Positions 16,155 through 24,126 of a stretch of DNA of 64,000 nucleotides are shown piece after piece; within the stretch, counting starts at the first letter, position 1, and each line of letters opens with the position of its first letter. The DNA is taken from the NCBI GenBank assembly GCA_963755695.1, contig CAVWLB010000010.1, positions 744,001 through 808,000 on the forward strand, read 5' to 3'. Made by a program: the position numbers and the translations under genes. This DNA is from QHWT01 sp963755695 (GTDB taxonomy: Bacteria; Acidobacteriota; Vicinamibacteria; Vicinamibacterales; 2-12-FULL-66-21). Under the pieces are notes generated by a model. It was not told the DNA's origin. It worked only from the letters and a program-made list of their open reading frames with translations, and did no database searches.

Positions 16155-17543
16155 TCACTGCGCCGGAGGCTGGAGTTCTGCAAGCAGCGTGGGAATGAGC
16201 TCCGACACTGTCGGATGGATGTGCATTGCGCGCCGGAGGACGGAGCAGGGTGCCTTCGCGTACATCGTGTCGAGCACACAATGGATTACTTCGTCACCCC
16301 CTGTCCCGAACACGGCAGCGCCCAAAATCTCCTGCGATTGTGCGTCGACGACGATTTTCATCAGCCCATTCGTCTCGCCCTTTTCAACCGCGCGTCCGAC
16401 GCGAGTCATCGGCCGTTTTCCAACCAGAACACTGTGCCCCTTGCGCGCTTCCGTTTCCGTCAAACCGGCGCGGCCGAGCGGTGGGTCGATGTAGAGCCCG
16501 TACGCGGGAATCCGGTCCGATACCCGGCGAGTGGCGCCGTCGAGCAGGTTGGACGCGACGATCTCGAAGTCGTTGTAGGACGTGTGCGTAAAAGCCCCTT
16601 TGCCATTGCAATCTCCGAGCGCCCAGATCCCGGGAACGTTGGTTTCCAGCTGATCGTTCACGATGATGTATCCCCGCTCGTCGCGTGACACGCCGGCGGC
16701 CTCGAGTCCGAGGTCCTCGGTATTCGGCCGCCGGCCAACCGCGAGGAGCAGATGCGTGCCCTCGACCGAGGGACTGCCTTCCTCGCAATCGACGTGTGCG
16801 ACGACGGCGCCGGCGCGGCCGCTCACCTGGATGCATTTGGCATTCAGGCGGACGTTGATCCCTTCGCTGGCGAAGACGTCTTGAATCGCGGAGGACACCT
16901 CGGCGTCTTCGCGCTGGATCAGCCGTGATCCCTTCTCGATGATCGTCACCTCGGATCCGAAACGCCGGAACATCTGCCCGAATTCCAACCCGATATAGCT
17001 GCCGCCGACGATGACGAGATGCGGCGGCAGGGTGTCGAGGTGCATCATCGAGCTGTTCGTCAGGAACGAAACTCCGTCGAGTCCCGGCATCGACGGCACG
17101 GATGCGCGCCCGCCGACGTTGATGAAGATGCGATCGCCGGTCAGGATCTGATCCCCGACCACGACTTGCCGGGCCGTTTGGAAGCGGGCGTGCCCGACAT
17201 GGATCTCGCACCGCGGCAGGCCGCGGAGCGTGTTCTCGACGCCGACGCGTGATTGTTCGGAGATGCTGTCCTTCCTGGCCTTGACGCGCTTCATGTCGAC
17301 GGAGACGTCGCCGTCGATCGCCACGCCGAAGTCCCGCGCCCGTCTGGCCAGATGAGCGGCGTACGCGCTGGCGACCATCGTTTTCGTGGGAATGCACCCG
17401 GTGTTCACGCACGTGCCGCCGAACAGATGCCGCTCGACAATGGCGACCGACATGCCGGCGTCCGATAGCCGCTTTGCGAGAGGCGGCCCTGCCTGGCCGG
17501 TGCCGATGACGATCGCGTCGTAGGTCTGATTGCGAGACACCAT
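16155..17543 (-). CDS. MerA-like FAD-dependent pyridine nucleotide-disulfide oxidoreductase
   Basis: 462 residues. FAD-binding DAIVIGTGQAGPPLAKRL, then the redox-active disulfide GGTCVNTGCIPTK (Cys45, Cys50), the NAD(P) fold LVIVGGSYIGLEFGQMF, the second FAD motif GIWALGDCNGKGAFTHTSYN and the C-terminal dimer-interface active-site HIHPTVSELIPTL. It resembles the mercuric reductase/dihydrolipoamide dehydrogenase group. It lacks the N-terminal heavy-metal domain and the C-terminal Cys pair of true mercuric reductases, so the substrate is unknown. It starts one base after the amidohydrolase stop, so the two are co-transcribed. Confidence 0.9.
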   Translation of the reverse strand: MVSRNQTYDAIVIGTGQAGPPLAKRLSDAGMSVAIVERHLFGGTCVNTGCIPTKTMVASAYAAHLARRARDFGVAIDGDVSVDMKRVKARKDSISEQSRVGVENTLRGLPRCEIHVGHARFQTARQVVVGDQILTGDRIFINVGGRASVPSMPGLDGVSFLTNSSMMHLDTLPPHLVIVGGSYIGLEFGQMFRRFGSEVTIIEKGSRLIQREDAEVSSAIQDVFASEGINVRLNAKCIQVSGRAGAVVAHVDCEEGSPSVEGTHLLLAVGRRPNTEDLGLEAAGVSRDERGYIIVNDQLETNVPGIWALGDCNGKGAFTHTSYNDFEIVASNLLDGATRRVSDRIPAYGLYIDPPLGRAGLTETEARKGHSVLVGKRPMTRVGRAVEKGETNGLMKIVVDAQSQEILGAAVFGTGGDEVIHCVLDTMYAKAPCSVLRRAMHIHPTVSELIPTLLAELQPPAQ

Positions 17544-18566
17544 CTACTTTGTTTCTTTCGAGTCGAGTCGCAGAAAGCGGACGGCGTTGTGGTAGAGGAT
17601 GTCGCGCTTCTGGGCGGGCGTCAGGTAGTCCGCGTTCTGGATGATGCTGATGGAGTAGGCCATCAGCTTTGGCCACACCAGTTGATCGGTTCCGAACATC
17701 ACACGGTCGGCAAACCCGCCGTCGACGAGTCGCTCGATATACCGGTTCACCTCCTTCAACGGATAGCTCCAGATCAGCCCCGCGACGTCGACGTAGACGT
17801 GGGAATTGGCTTGCAGCAGCGTGAGCATGTTGTCGATCATGGGATACCCGGCGTGCATCACCTGGACACGCAGCCTCGGGTGACGCGCAAGGAGCTCCTC
17901 GAGCAGCAACGGGTTTCCCATCGAGCCACGGAACTTCGGCATGGCGACGTTGGCGCGACCGGACCCGCCGGTGCCCATGTGGATGGCAACCGGAACGTCC
18001 AGCTCCTCCGCGAGCGCGAAATACGCCTCGACCGACGGGTCGCTCGGCGAGAGTCCCTCGTATTGCAGTCCGATCTCGCCCATGACCTTGAATCCATCGG
18101 TAGTGAAATCCTTCCGCAGTTCCTCCAGTGGAACGCGCGTCCCGGGTTGCAGGCCGGCGTTGAAGCTCGTCCCCGGAATGACACGCTTCGGCGCGGCGTC
18201 TTTCCACTTCTGCACGCTCTTGGGATCGCCAAAGACGACGGCGGTGACGTTGAGGCGCTCCATCTCGGCGACCACATCCTTCACGTATTCGCCCTTCGCC
18301 GAAGGATAAAGCTTGGGTGTGCACTCCTCCTGCACCCAGCCGAAGGGAGCTTCCTTGACAGCCGGATCCGACGCCGTGAACGCCGAGGTGTTCGGACACA
18401 TCGGCCCGCTCCCAGGGAACGAGTCGTCCAGGGCATGAACGTGAACGTCGATGACCGGCGGGACGGCGGTGGTGGTGTTCTGCGCGGCGGGCCGGCCGGC
18501 CCAGGTGATGAAAACGGCGACGCAGACGACGGAGAACATCGCTGCTTGTTGGTGGTGCGATAACAT
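17544..18566 (-). CDS. Amidohydrolase 2 family protein (COG2159-like), exported
   Basis: 340 residues. Start chosen at ATG 18566, with AGGAGA 8 nt upstream. A signal peptide (AMFSVVCVAVFITWAGRPAA) precedes the TIM-barrel metal-dependent hydrolase. Candidate metal and active-site residues are DVHVH, VAIHMGTG, VMHAGYPMID and FGTDQLVWP. Relatives include decarboxylases and lactone hydrolases acting on aromatic or hydroxy acids. The arrangement with a MerA-like flavoprotein and a D-2-hydroxyacid dehydrogenase suggests a small catabolic operon, but the substrate is not known. Confidence 0.88.
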   Translation of the reverse strand: MLSHHQQAAMFSVVCVAVFITWAGRPAAQNTTTAVPPVIDVHVHALDDSFPGSGPMCPNTSAFTASDPAVKEAPFGWVQEECTPKLYPSAKGEYVKDVVAEMERLNVTAVVFGDPKSVQKWKDAAPKRVIPGTSFNAGLQPGTRVPLEELRKDFTTDGFKVMGEIGLQYEGLSPSDPSVEAYFALAEELDVPVAIHMGTGGSGRANVAMPKFRGSMGNPLLLEELLARHPRLRVQVMHAGYPMIDNMLTLLQANSHVYVDVAGLIWSYPLKEVNRYIERLVDGGFADRVMFGTDQLVWPKLMAYSISIIQNADYLTPAQKRDILYHNAVRFLRLDSKETK

Positions 18567-18628
18567 GACGGATTCTCCTCTTCGCCACATCCGGCTGCCG
18601 GACGTTGGTTCCCGTCACCTGGTCTGCG

Positions 18629-19717
18629 CTATTCCTTGTATTCCTTCCGGCTCTCAGTGAGCGGCGTCAGAACTCTTCTGTCGGGGACACTCGCCCGCAG
18701 TCCGTCAATTTCGTCCATGCCGATGGACATTGGCAGCTCAATCTGCCCGCGTTCGATTGCCGAGCGATAGAGCGCCGATATGATCTCGAGGCCCTGGTAA
18801 GCTCGCGCGAACCTTGCGGGATGTGGCTTGGCATCGTCATCGAGCCAGTCAGCCATCTGATCGACGTAAGGCGCCATGTCGTGTTCGTAGTCCATGCCGC
18901 CAGGACCGGCCTGCACGCCCTGGCGGGTCACGGCCCGCCAGCCGGTGCCCGTGTGAACTTCGGCGTATCCCTCGGTGCCATGCGCGCCGATGCGGCACTT
19001 GCGCCACCAATACTGGACCTCCGGGACGTCAGGCGCTCCGGCCCCGCAGTCGTAGATCCCGCGCACGCCGTTTCTGAAATGCACGACGCCGGCAACGTAA
19101 TCGGGCGACGCATGGGCGTCGCTCAGCTTGCCGCGACCAGCGGCCTGGGCCACGACCCATTCGGCGGGCTCGTAGTCGTTGAACCACATCGTGTAGTCCA
19201 CGAGATGGCTGAGCATGTGCGCCGCCCACCCCGTCGCGGTGCCGTAGACGGTCTGCACCTGGCCAATCGCACCGCTGGCGATGATGTCTTTCACCTGCTT
19301 GTAGTGCTCGCCGTACCGGTGTTGATGGCTGACGACCGCCTTCACACCCGATCTGTCGATCGCCTGTTTGATCGCCATCCCTTCCGCGCTGCTGATCGCG
19401 ACCGGCTTCTCGAACGCGATCAACTTGGCGCCGCTGTCGATGCCCATGACCACCAGCGGCAGCCGCACGCCTGGCGGCGTGCAGAAGCAGAACACCTCCG
19501 GTTTCAGCTCCCGGGCCAACGCCGAACCGTCGGTGCTGATCTTTACGGGTCCGAGCTTCGCGGCCGCCTCGTCGAGCCGCTTTTGATCCCGGCTGCAGAT
19601 GCCGACGAGATCGAATCGTGGGTTGGCGGCGAATGCCGTCGCATGGTGCATCCCTCGCTTGCCCATGCCGACGACGATGACGCGATATCGGGGCGTCACC
19701 TCGCTGCCTTGTCCCAT
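18629..19717 (-). CDS. Gfo/Idh/MocA-family oxidoreductase
   Basis: 362 residues. Rossmann motif VIVVGMGKRGMHHATAFAAN, the diagnostic EKP (LIAFEKPVAISSAEGMAI) and the C-terminal domain with HQHRYGEHYKQVKDI and SHLVDYTMWF. These enzymes oxidise or reduce sugars and cyclitols with tightly bound NAD(P). It overlaps the 3' end of the DegT aminotransferase gene by 22 bp, implying coupled expression. A 3-keto or 2-keto sugar made here could be the acceptor for the aminotransferase; that is inference. Confidence 0.9.
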   Translation of the reverse strand: MGQGSEVTPRYRVIVVGMGKRGMHHATAFAANPRFDLVGICSRDQKRLDEAAAKLGPVKISTDGSALARELKPEVFCFCTPPGVRLPLVVMGIDSGAKLIAFEKPVAISSAEGMAIKQAIDRSGVKAVVSHQHRYGEHYKQVKDIIASGAIGQVQTVYGTATGWAAHMLSHLVDYTMWFNDYEPAEWVVAQAAGRGKLSDAHASPDYVAGVVHFRNGVRGIYDCGAGAPDVPEVQYWWRKCRIGAHGTEGYAEVHTGTGWRAVTRQGVQAGPGGMDYEHDMAPYVDQMADWLDDDAKPHPARFARAYQGLEIISALYRSAIERGQIELPMSIGMDEIDGLRASVPDRRVLTPLTESRKEYKE

Positions 19718-20835
19718 TCGAGAACCTTCGCGACCACATAGTCGACTTCAGCCGCCGTCAATTCCGGATACATCGGCAGGCTGATGCAGCTGGCGGCGTT
19801 GCGCTCGGCATTGGAAACCGCGCTGGCGAGGCGCGCACCCTTGCCCCACGGATAGCCGTCCTGTCTGTGGATCGGAATGGAGTAGTGAGTCTTCGCGTCG
19901 ATGCCGCTCTTGGTGAGGAACTCCACCAGCGGGTCACGGTGAGCCGGATCTTTCGTCTCGACGACGTAGAGATGGAATACGTGCCGATAACTTGCCGTCA
20001 CGTACGGCAGCTCGATCCGCGTAACGCTCTTCAGTCCCTCGGTGTATCTCGCGGCCCATCGAATACGTTGATCATTCCACTCGTGAATGTGCTTCAGCTT
20101 GGCGCTGAGGACTCCCGCGTGCAGATCGTCCAGCCGGCTGTTGAAGCCGAAGCTGTGAACGTTGCGCTGGTTCGACCCGTGGTTGCGCAGCTTGCGCACT
20201 CTGGCGTCGATGGTCGCGTCGTTGGTCAGGATCGCTCCGCCATCGCCGAACGTGCCGAGGTTCTTTTGCGCGATGAAGCTGACAGAGGTGGCGTCGCTCA
20301 GGTGACCGATTCTGAAGCCGTTCCCAGCGGCGTCGATGGCCTGGGCATTGTCTTCGATCACCCGCAGCCGGTGCGTATCGGCAATCTTCCTGATTGCTGG
20401 CATGTCGGCGCACTGGCCGTACAGATGCACGGGAATGATGGCCTTCGTCTTCGCGGTAATCGCGGCCTCGATCGTTTCGGGAGCAATGCACTTCGTCCGG
20501 GGATCACAGTCGACGAACACCGCGGTTGCGCCGGCGATCCAGATGGCTTCGGCGGTGGCGAAGAACGTGTTCGGGTGGGTGATGACCTCGTCTCCGGCGC
20601 CGACCCCCATCGCCATCAGAGCGAGCCAGATCGCGTCCGTCCCGTTGCCCGTCCCGATCGCATGCTTCATTCCATGGAAGGCGCCGAGCTCCTGCTCGAA
20701 TCGTTTGAGCATTGGTCCCTGCACGTACTCTCCGCTCTCGAGCACTTGCCGGATATTGGCGTCGATCTCCGACTGAATGTTGTGGTACTGCCGGACATGG
20801 CCGTAGAACCCGACCTGCATCATCACTTGCGTCAT
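19696..20835 (-). CDS. DegT/DnrJ/EryC1/StrS-family PLP-dependent sugar aminotransferase
   Basis: 379 residues from ATG 20835. The PLP site shows GTGNGTDAIWLAL, the aspartate-containing VIEDNAQAIDAAG and the lysine in SFIAQKNLGTFGDGG, where FIAQ replaces the usual FFPGKNLG-like segment. NSRLDDLHAGVLSAKLKHIH is also typical. Such enzymes transfer an amino group, usually from glutamate, to keto sugars bound to nucleotides for surface polysaccharide or antibiotic sugars. It is flanked by two Gfo/Idh/MocA genes, which makes amino-sugar synthesis the likely context. Confidence 0.92.
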   Translation of the reverse strand: MTQVMMQVGFYGHVRQYHNIQSEIDANIRQVLESGEYVQGPMLKRFEQELGAFHGMKHAIGTGNGTDAIWLALMAMGVGAGDEVITHPNTFFATAEAIWIAGATAVFVDCDPRTKCIAPETIEAAITAKTKAIIPVHLYGQCADMPAIRKIADTHRLRVIEDNAQAIDAAGNGFRIGHLSDATSVSFIAQKNLGTFGDGGAILTNDATIDARVRKLRNHGSNQRNVHSFGFNSRLDDLHAGVLSAKLKHIHEWNDQRIRWAARYTEGLKSVTRIELPYVTASYRHVFHLYVVETKDPAHRDPLVEFLTKSGIDAKTHYSIPIHRQDGYPWGKGARLASAVSNAERNAASCISLPMYPELTAAEVDYVVAKVLEWDKAAR

Positions 20836-20950
20836 GGCTTCACACCTGCAAAAGACGAGGACATCGAAACGCTGGAACCTTACCACGTTGCAGCAGCATC
20901 AAGCAGCTGACAATTTCGTTCCCGGTCCGCCGTTTACCGTGCGGACCGCC

Positions 20951-21268
20951 TCACCAGATTCCGGGCAGCAGGCGATGGCGAACCCTCTGCTGATAGTCGC
21001 TGTATCCAGCCAGCTGCTCGCGAAGCAAGCCCTCCTCGTCGAACAGCCGCCAGATCAGAAGCGGCACAATCGCGGCGATTGGGACCAGTCCCCAGTACGA
21101 TTCGAGGGCCAACGGTGTGCCGAGCAGGTACAACAGCGCGCTCGCGTACATCGGGTGGCGCACGATGGCATACGGGCCGGTCGAGATGACCTGCTGGTCG
21201 GCGACGACCTGAACGGTCGCCGACGCGAACGTGTTGGCGCTGATCGAATCGGGGAAGGAGAGGTCCAC
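20951..21268 (-). CDS. Isoprenylcysteine carboxyl methyltransferase-like membrane protein, N-terminally truncated
   Basis: 105 residues with the C-terminal half of the ICMT/PEMT-like family (COG2020). GPYAIVRHPMYASALLYLLG is the SAM-binding signature RHPxY. A hydrophobic helix follows, then RLFDEEGLLREQLAGYSDYQ and the terminal RVRHRLLPGIW. Full-length members have two or three more N-terminal helices (about 100 residues). The open frame runs upstream into the neighbouring Gfo gene without showing them, so this is a 5'-truncated copy or has an unusual start. It lies between two sugar-type genes on the same strand. Confidence 0.65.
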   Translation of the reverse strand: MDLSFPDSISANTFASATVQVVADQQVISTGPYAIVRHPMYASALLYLLGTPLALESYWGLVPIAAIVPLLIWRLFDEEGLLREQLAGYSDYQQRVRHRLLPGIW

Positions 21269-21327
21269 AAGTCGGAGATCGCGAGCGAGCCCGCACGTCT
21301 CGATCGGAATTGTTCCTGGGTCGCGCT

Positions 21328-22416
21328 CTAGACCTTGACCAAGGCTGGTTTCCTGACGCCCGGTCTCGTGATTCGCTGACGGCCGGTCGGACGTTGCCGC
21401 TTCGTGAACGGTCTGATCGTCACCGGCTTGCCGGATCTGGCGGACTGATACAGCGCTTCAACAATCCTGACGTCCTGGAGACCCTCTTCACCGGATGGCT
21501 CGGGCTCACGATTATTGAGAATGCAGTCGGAAAAGTAGAGCAGTTCCGGCGCAAACTGGTCGCGCTTGCCGACCCTCCGGCGGGTCGTCTTGCCATCGAT
21601 GGTCAGCGCGAACTCGAGTCCCTCGGCGTATTCATAGGCCGGCTCGGCGTGCAGATCGCCCCTGGTGCCCACGATTCGATACGCGGCGACATCGGCGGCG
21701 TTGAAGCTGGTAATGAAGGTGGCGACTCGATCGTTGCCAAAACGTAGCGTCGCGGCGGTCGTTTCGTCGATTTCGGCCAGCGTCGCCAGGCCGCTGTTCA
21801 CAGAAACGGCTGAGACCTGGGTGGGCTCGGCGCGAAACAAGTATCGTGCGGCATTGATGCAATACACGCCGATGTCATAAAGGCTGCCGCCGCCATACGC
21901 ACGTTTCGTGCGGATATCTCCCCGTTTGACGGTCATCGAAAATGACGAATTGAAGAACTTGAGCTCGCCGAGTTTTCCGCTTCGTGCCAGGTCAATGGCC
22001 GCCAGGTTGATTTCTTCGAAGTGCAGCCGGTACGCGATCATCAACTTGACCTTTGCCCTGCGACACGCGGCGATCATCCGGCGGCACTCCTCAACCGTGA
22101 CCGCCATGGGCTTTTCACAAAGCACGTGGACGCCGGCCCGAGCGGAGCGAATTGCGTACTCCGCGTGCATGGAGTTCGGCAGGGCGATGTAGACCGCATC
22201 GACCACGCGGAGACACTCCTCGAATTCCTCATAAGAAAATGAGTGCTCGATCCGATACCGTCTCGCGATCTCGCGGCGCTTGGTACGGTCACCGCTGATG
22301 ATCGCCACGAGTTCGGAGTTCTTGCGCGCGTGTGCGAATGCCGGAATCACGGCGATCTGTGCAATGTGTCCCAGGCCAACGACTGCGTAACGCACCGACC
22401 GTTTTGCTGCTGTCAC
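21328..22416 (-). CDS. Gfo/Idh/MocA-family oxidoreductase (glucose-fructose oxidoreductase-like)
   Basis: 362 residues from GTG 22416, with GGAGG 9 nt upstream. Rossmann motif YAVVGLGHIAQIAVIPAFAH, EKP motif VLCEKPMAVTVEECRRMI and GGGSLYDIGVYCINAARYLF, the last typical of the GFOR and dihydrodiol dehydrogenase branch. The final 30 residues are Arg/Pro-rich. It is the first gene of the minus-strand cluster with the DegT aminotransferase and the second Gfo protein. No signal peptide is seen, so it is likely cytoplasmic. Confidence 0.9.
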   Translation of the reverse strand: MTAAKRSVRYAVVGLGHIAQIAVIPAFAHARKNSELVAIISGDRTKRREIARRYRIEHSFSYEEFEECLRVVDAVYIALPNSMHAEYAIRSARAGVHVLCEKPMAVTVEECRRMIAACRRAKVKLMIAYRLHFEEINLAAIDLARSGKLGELKFFNSSFSMTVKRGDIRTKRAYGGGSLYDIGVYCINAARYLFRAEPTQVSAVSVNSGLATLAEIDETTAATLRFGNDRVATFITSFNAADVAAYRIVGTRGDLHAEPAYEYAEGLEFALTIDGKTTRRRVGKRDQFAPELLYFSDCILNNREPEPSGEEGLQDVRIVEALYQSARSGKPVTIRPFTKRQRPTGRQRITRPGVRKPALVKV

Positions 22417-22624
22417 CCCGTCGCCTCCACGTCAAATGCCCAGCGTTGAGCGGCGCGATCACCGGGGATACTCATCGACCCCGCTTCGTGCCGGGTGCCA
22501 TCCCCGCGGGCATTAGCTTACCAATGTCAGTCCGAGATCTGCCGCCGCGCTCAACCGGACGCGGGCATTCGCCCCGCGACCACGGAAAGATGAGTCCGGT
22601 ATTTGTTCACTACTGAAGAGTCAA

Positions 22625-22657
22625 AACGGCCAGCGACCGCAGTGCGCCGCCGGCCGT
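22625..22657 (-). terminator. Probable rho-independent terminator
   Basis: Reading the minus strand, ACGGCC pairs with GGCCGT around a GC-rich interior and is followed by TTTTG. It lies 13 nt after the stop codon of the small membrane protein gene at 22670. Confidence 0.45.
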
Positions 22658-22669
22658 CCCTTTGTGCGA

Positions 22670-22846
22670 TCAGTTGTCCAAAGCCTGACCCGAATCGGCT
22701 GAACGCGCCTGCTCGCCTCCTGCACCGGGACCGCCGTCCGACTCGATGCGCATCGGCTGCCGCTGACGCGACCGCATGGCGGCGAACACAACGAAACTGA
22801 GAGACCCCACGACCAGGATAAGTATGAAGATTTCGTCTGGAGACAC
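22670..22846 (-). CDS. Small single-pass membrane protein
   Basis: 58 residues from GTG 22846. SPDEIFILILVVGSLSFVVF is a single transmembrane helix; the basic stretch MRSRQRQPMR and an acidic Gly-rich tail follow. A strong GAGGAGG lies close upstream (about 4 nt), and a terminator-like hairpin follows the stop. An overlapping frame from GTG 22848 codes a Cys/Ser/Arg-rich product with no hydrophobic helix and is less likely. Function unknown. Its position, 52 bp after the 22899 gene on the same strand, suggests a two-gene unit. Confidence 0.5.
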   Translation of the reverse strand: MSPDEIFILILVVGSLSFVVFAAMRSRQRQPMRIESDGGPGAGGEQARSADSGQALDN

Positions 22847-22898
22847 ACGTCCTCCTCTTTGCGATTTGATCTGAATGCTTATGAACCGATTGATGGAA

Positions 22899-23246
22899 TC
22901 AGACCAGCGGAGGACCGCGGACGTTTAGCGACCGTACTCGTGCTATGGAGAGAAGAACGTCATCCGAGTGAGCTCGATTGACACCAGCGCGACGGACTCT
23001 AAGCGCTGTCGCGCGAGGCACGATCGCGGCGTGAGCCACGGTAACGCGGCTGACTTTTCCGACCTGAACTCGCGCGAACCCACGCGCGGCGAGCAGGGCG
23101 GTAGCAGGTGAATGACCAGGACGTGCCGACAGGCAGGTCGACGAATCCCCGCGCAGCGCGGCCGATCCGGTCAACCGGGCCGTTGCGGTTCCACATGTCA
23201 GCGCGACGCCCAGTATCCCGACGATCGTGCGTAGCAAACCGGTCAC
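22899..23246 (-). CDS. Hypothetical exported protein ending in RGPP
   Basis: 115 residues from GTG 23246. An N-terminal signal-like segment (LLRTIVGILGVALTCGTATA) precedes an Ala/Val/Arg-rich body with no Cys pair beyond residue 38. The C-terminus SLNVRGPPLV recalls the RGPP ending I associate with DUF2946-type exported proteins near metal-efflux genes, but I cannot confirm this and no efflux gene is near. There is no clear ribosome site, so coding status is uncertain. Confidence 0.4.
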   Translation of the reverse strand: MTGLLRTIVGILGVALTCGTATARLTGSAALRGDSSTCLSARPGHSPATALLAARGFARVQVGKVSRVTVAHAAIVPRATALRVRRAGVNRAHSDDVLLSIARVRSLNVRGPPLV

Positions 23247-23510
23247 CTCAGAAGCGTATCATCGCTCGGGCGCTGAAAGCGCCGCGGGCATGCTGCGAGC
23301 GACGTGCGAGAAGGAGCCTTCATTAACACCACGGTTCCGCCTTTGCCCACTCAATCGGGAGGCTGCCATTTCCCAAGGCAGAGCTGACCAAGCTCGTCGG
23401 CGTCGGGTGGAGTCGAGCATGGCTCGGCGTTAGCAAACGGACGGCACGGGGTTCGCTTCTGTCTATCCAGGGTCCAGCTCGAACACCTCGAGCAGGCTGA
23501 GGAGGAAACC

Positions 23511-23963
23511 GTGCGAAATCTACTGTGCGCAGCGGTCATGGCTCTGGTCGGTATCGGCGCGCCGGCGATCGCTCAGGAGACGGTCAAGAAATCCACAACC
23601 AAGATTTCTGTAGATGAAGGAAAGGAGGTCGCGGTCACTGGCTGCGTCGCGCGAACGCCCGAAGGCCAGCTCTCGCTGACCCACGCTGCCGGCAAGGACG
23701 GCGCACTTGGCTCGTACATTCTGATCGCCAAGGACGACGAACTGAAGGATCTCGAGAAACATGTCGGCCATCGGGTCGAAGTTCAGGGCAAGGCGGCCGA
23801 CCAGGGAGACGGGAAGCTCACGGTAAAGAACGAAGCGAAGGTACAAACCACAGAGGGGGACACGAAGAAGCGCGAGAGCACGACCAAGGTCGAGGGAGAT
23901 CTGAACGGAATGCCGTTTCTCGGCGTCAAGTCGGTGCGGATGCTCGCGGCTGTTTGTCCATAG
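23511..23963 (+). CDS. Secreted hypothetical protein (OB-like)
   Basis: 150 residues from GTG 23511, with a near-perfect GAGGAGG 5 nt upstream. The signal peptide ends near GAPAIAQ. The mature part has KEVAVTGCVARTPEGQLSLT, YILIAKDDELKDLEKHVGHR and VEVQGKAADQGDGKLTVKN, a pattern of bacterial OB-fold periplasmic proteins in which the opening strand is V.GCV and a 'hvGh.V.v.G' strand follows. A single-gene unit closed by the terminator at 24047. Confidence 0.75.
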   Translation: MRNLLCAAVMALVGIGAPAIAQETVKKSTTKISVDEGKEVAVTGCVARTPEGQLSLTHAAGKDGALGSYILIAKDDELKDLEKHVGHRVEVQGKAADQGDGKLTVKNEAKVQTTEGDTKKRESTTKVEGDLNGMPFLGVKSVRMLAAVCP

Positions 23964-24046
23964 GGGGTGCGCTCAGGCGCGGCTGGTTTAACGTCGGGCC
24001 GATGATTGCGCGCGCGTAGCCCCCGCACCCAACAATATTTGCTGAC

Positions 24047-24079
24047 AAGGTCGTCGGACTCCGACGGCCTTTTCTTTTT
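24047..24079 (+). terminator. Rho-independent terminator
   Basis: AAGGTCGTCGG and CCGACGGCCTT form an 11-bp stem with one G-U pair and a 3-nt loop. A TTCTTTTT run follows directly. It ends the transcript of the secreted protein gene at 23511 and is the clearest intrinsic terminator in the window. Confidence 0.8.
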
Positions 24080-24126
24080 GCGCCACGGTGCGTCGAGGCC
24101 GCTGAATTGGTAGCATCGACCGGCTC

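Noticed and set aside
14558..16198. A single 546-residue plus-strand protein starting in the response regulator
   Set aside because: Only the first 155 or so codons match a regulator. The rest is the reverse strand of the D-2-hydroxyacid dehydrogenase gene, which is intact with full catalytic motifs.
16155..17543. True mercuric reductase
   Set aside because: Has the CVNTGC disulfide but no N-terminal metal-binding domain, no C-terminal vicinal Cys pair and no mer genes nearby.
16384..18618. 744-codon minus-strand frame over the flavoprotein and amidohydrolase genes
   Set aside because: Arg-rich low-complexity product; shadow of two well-supported genes in another frame.
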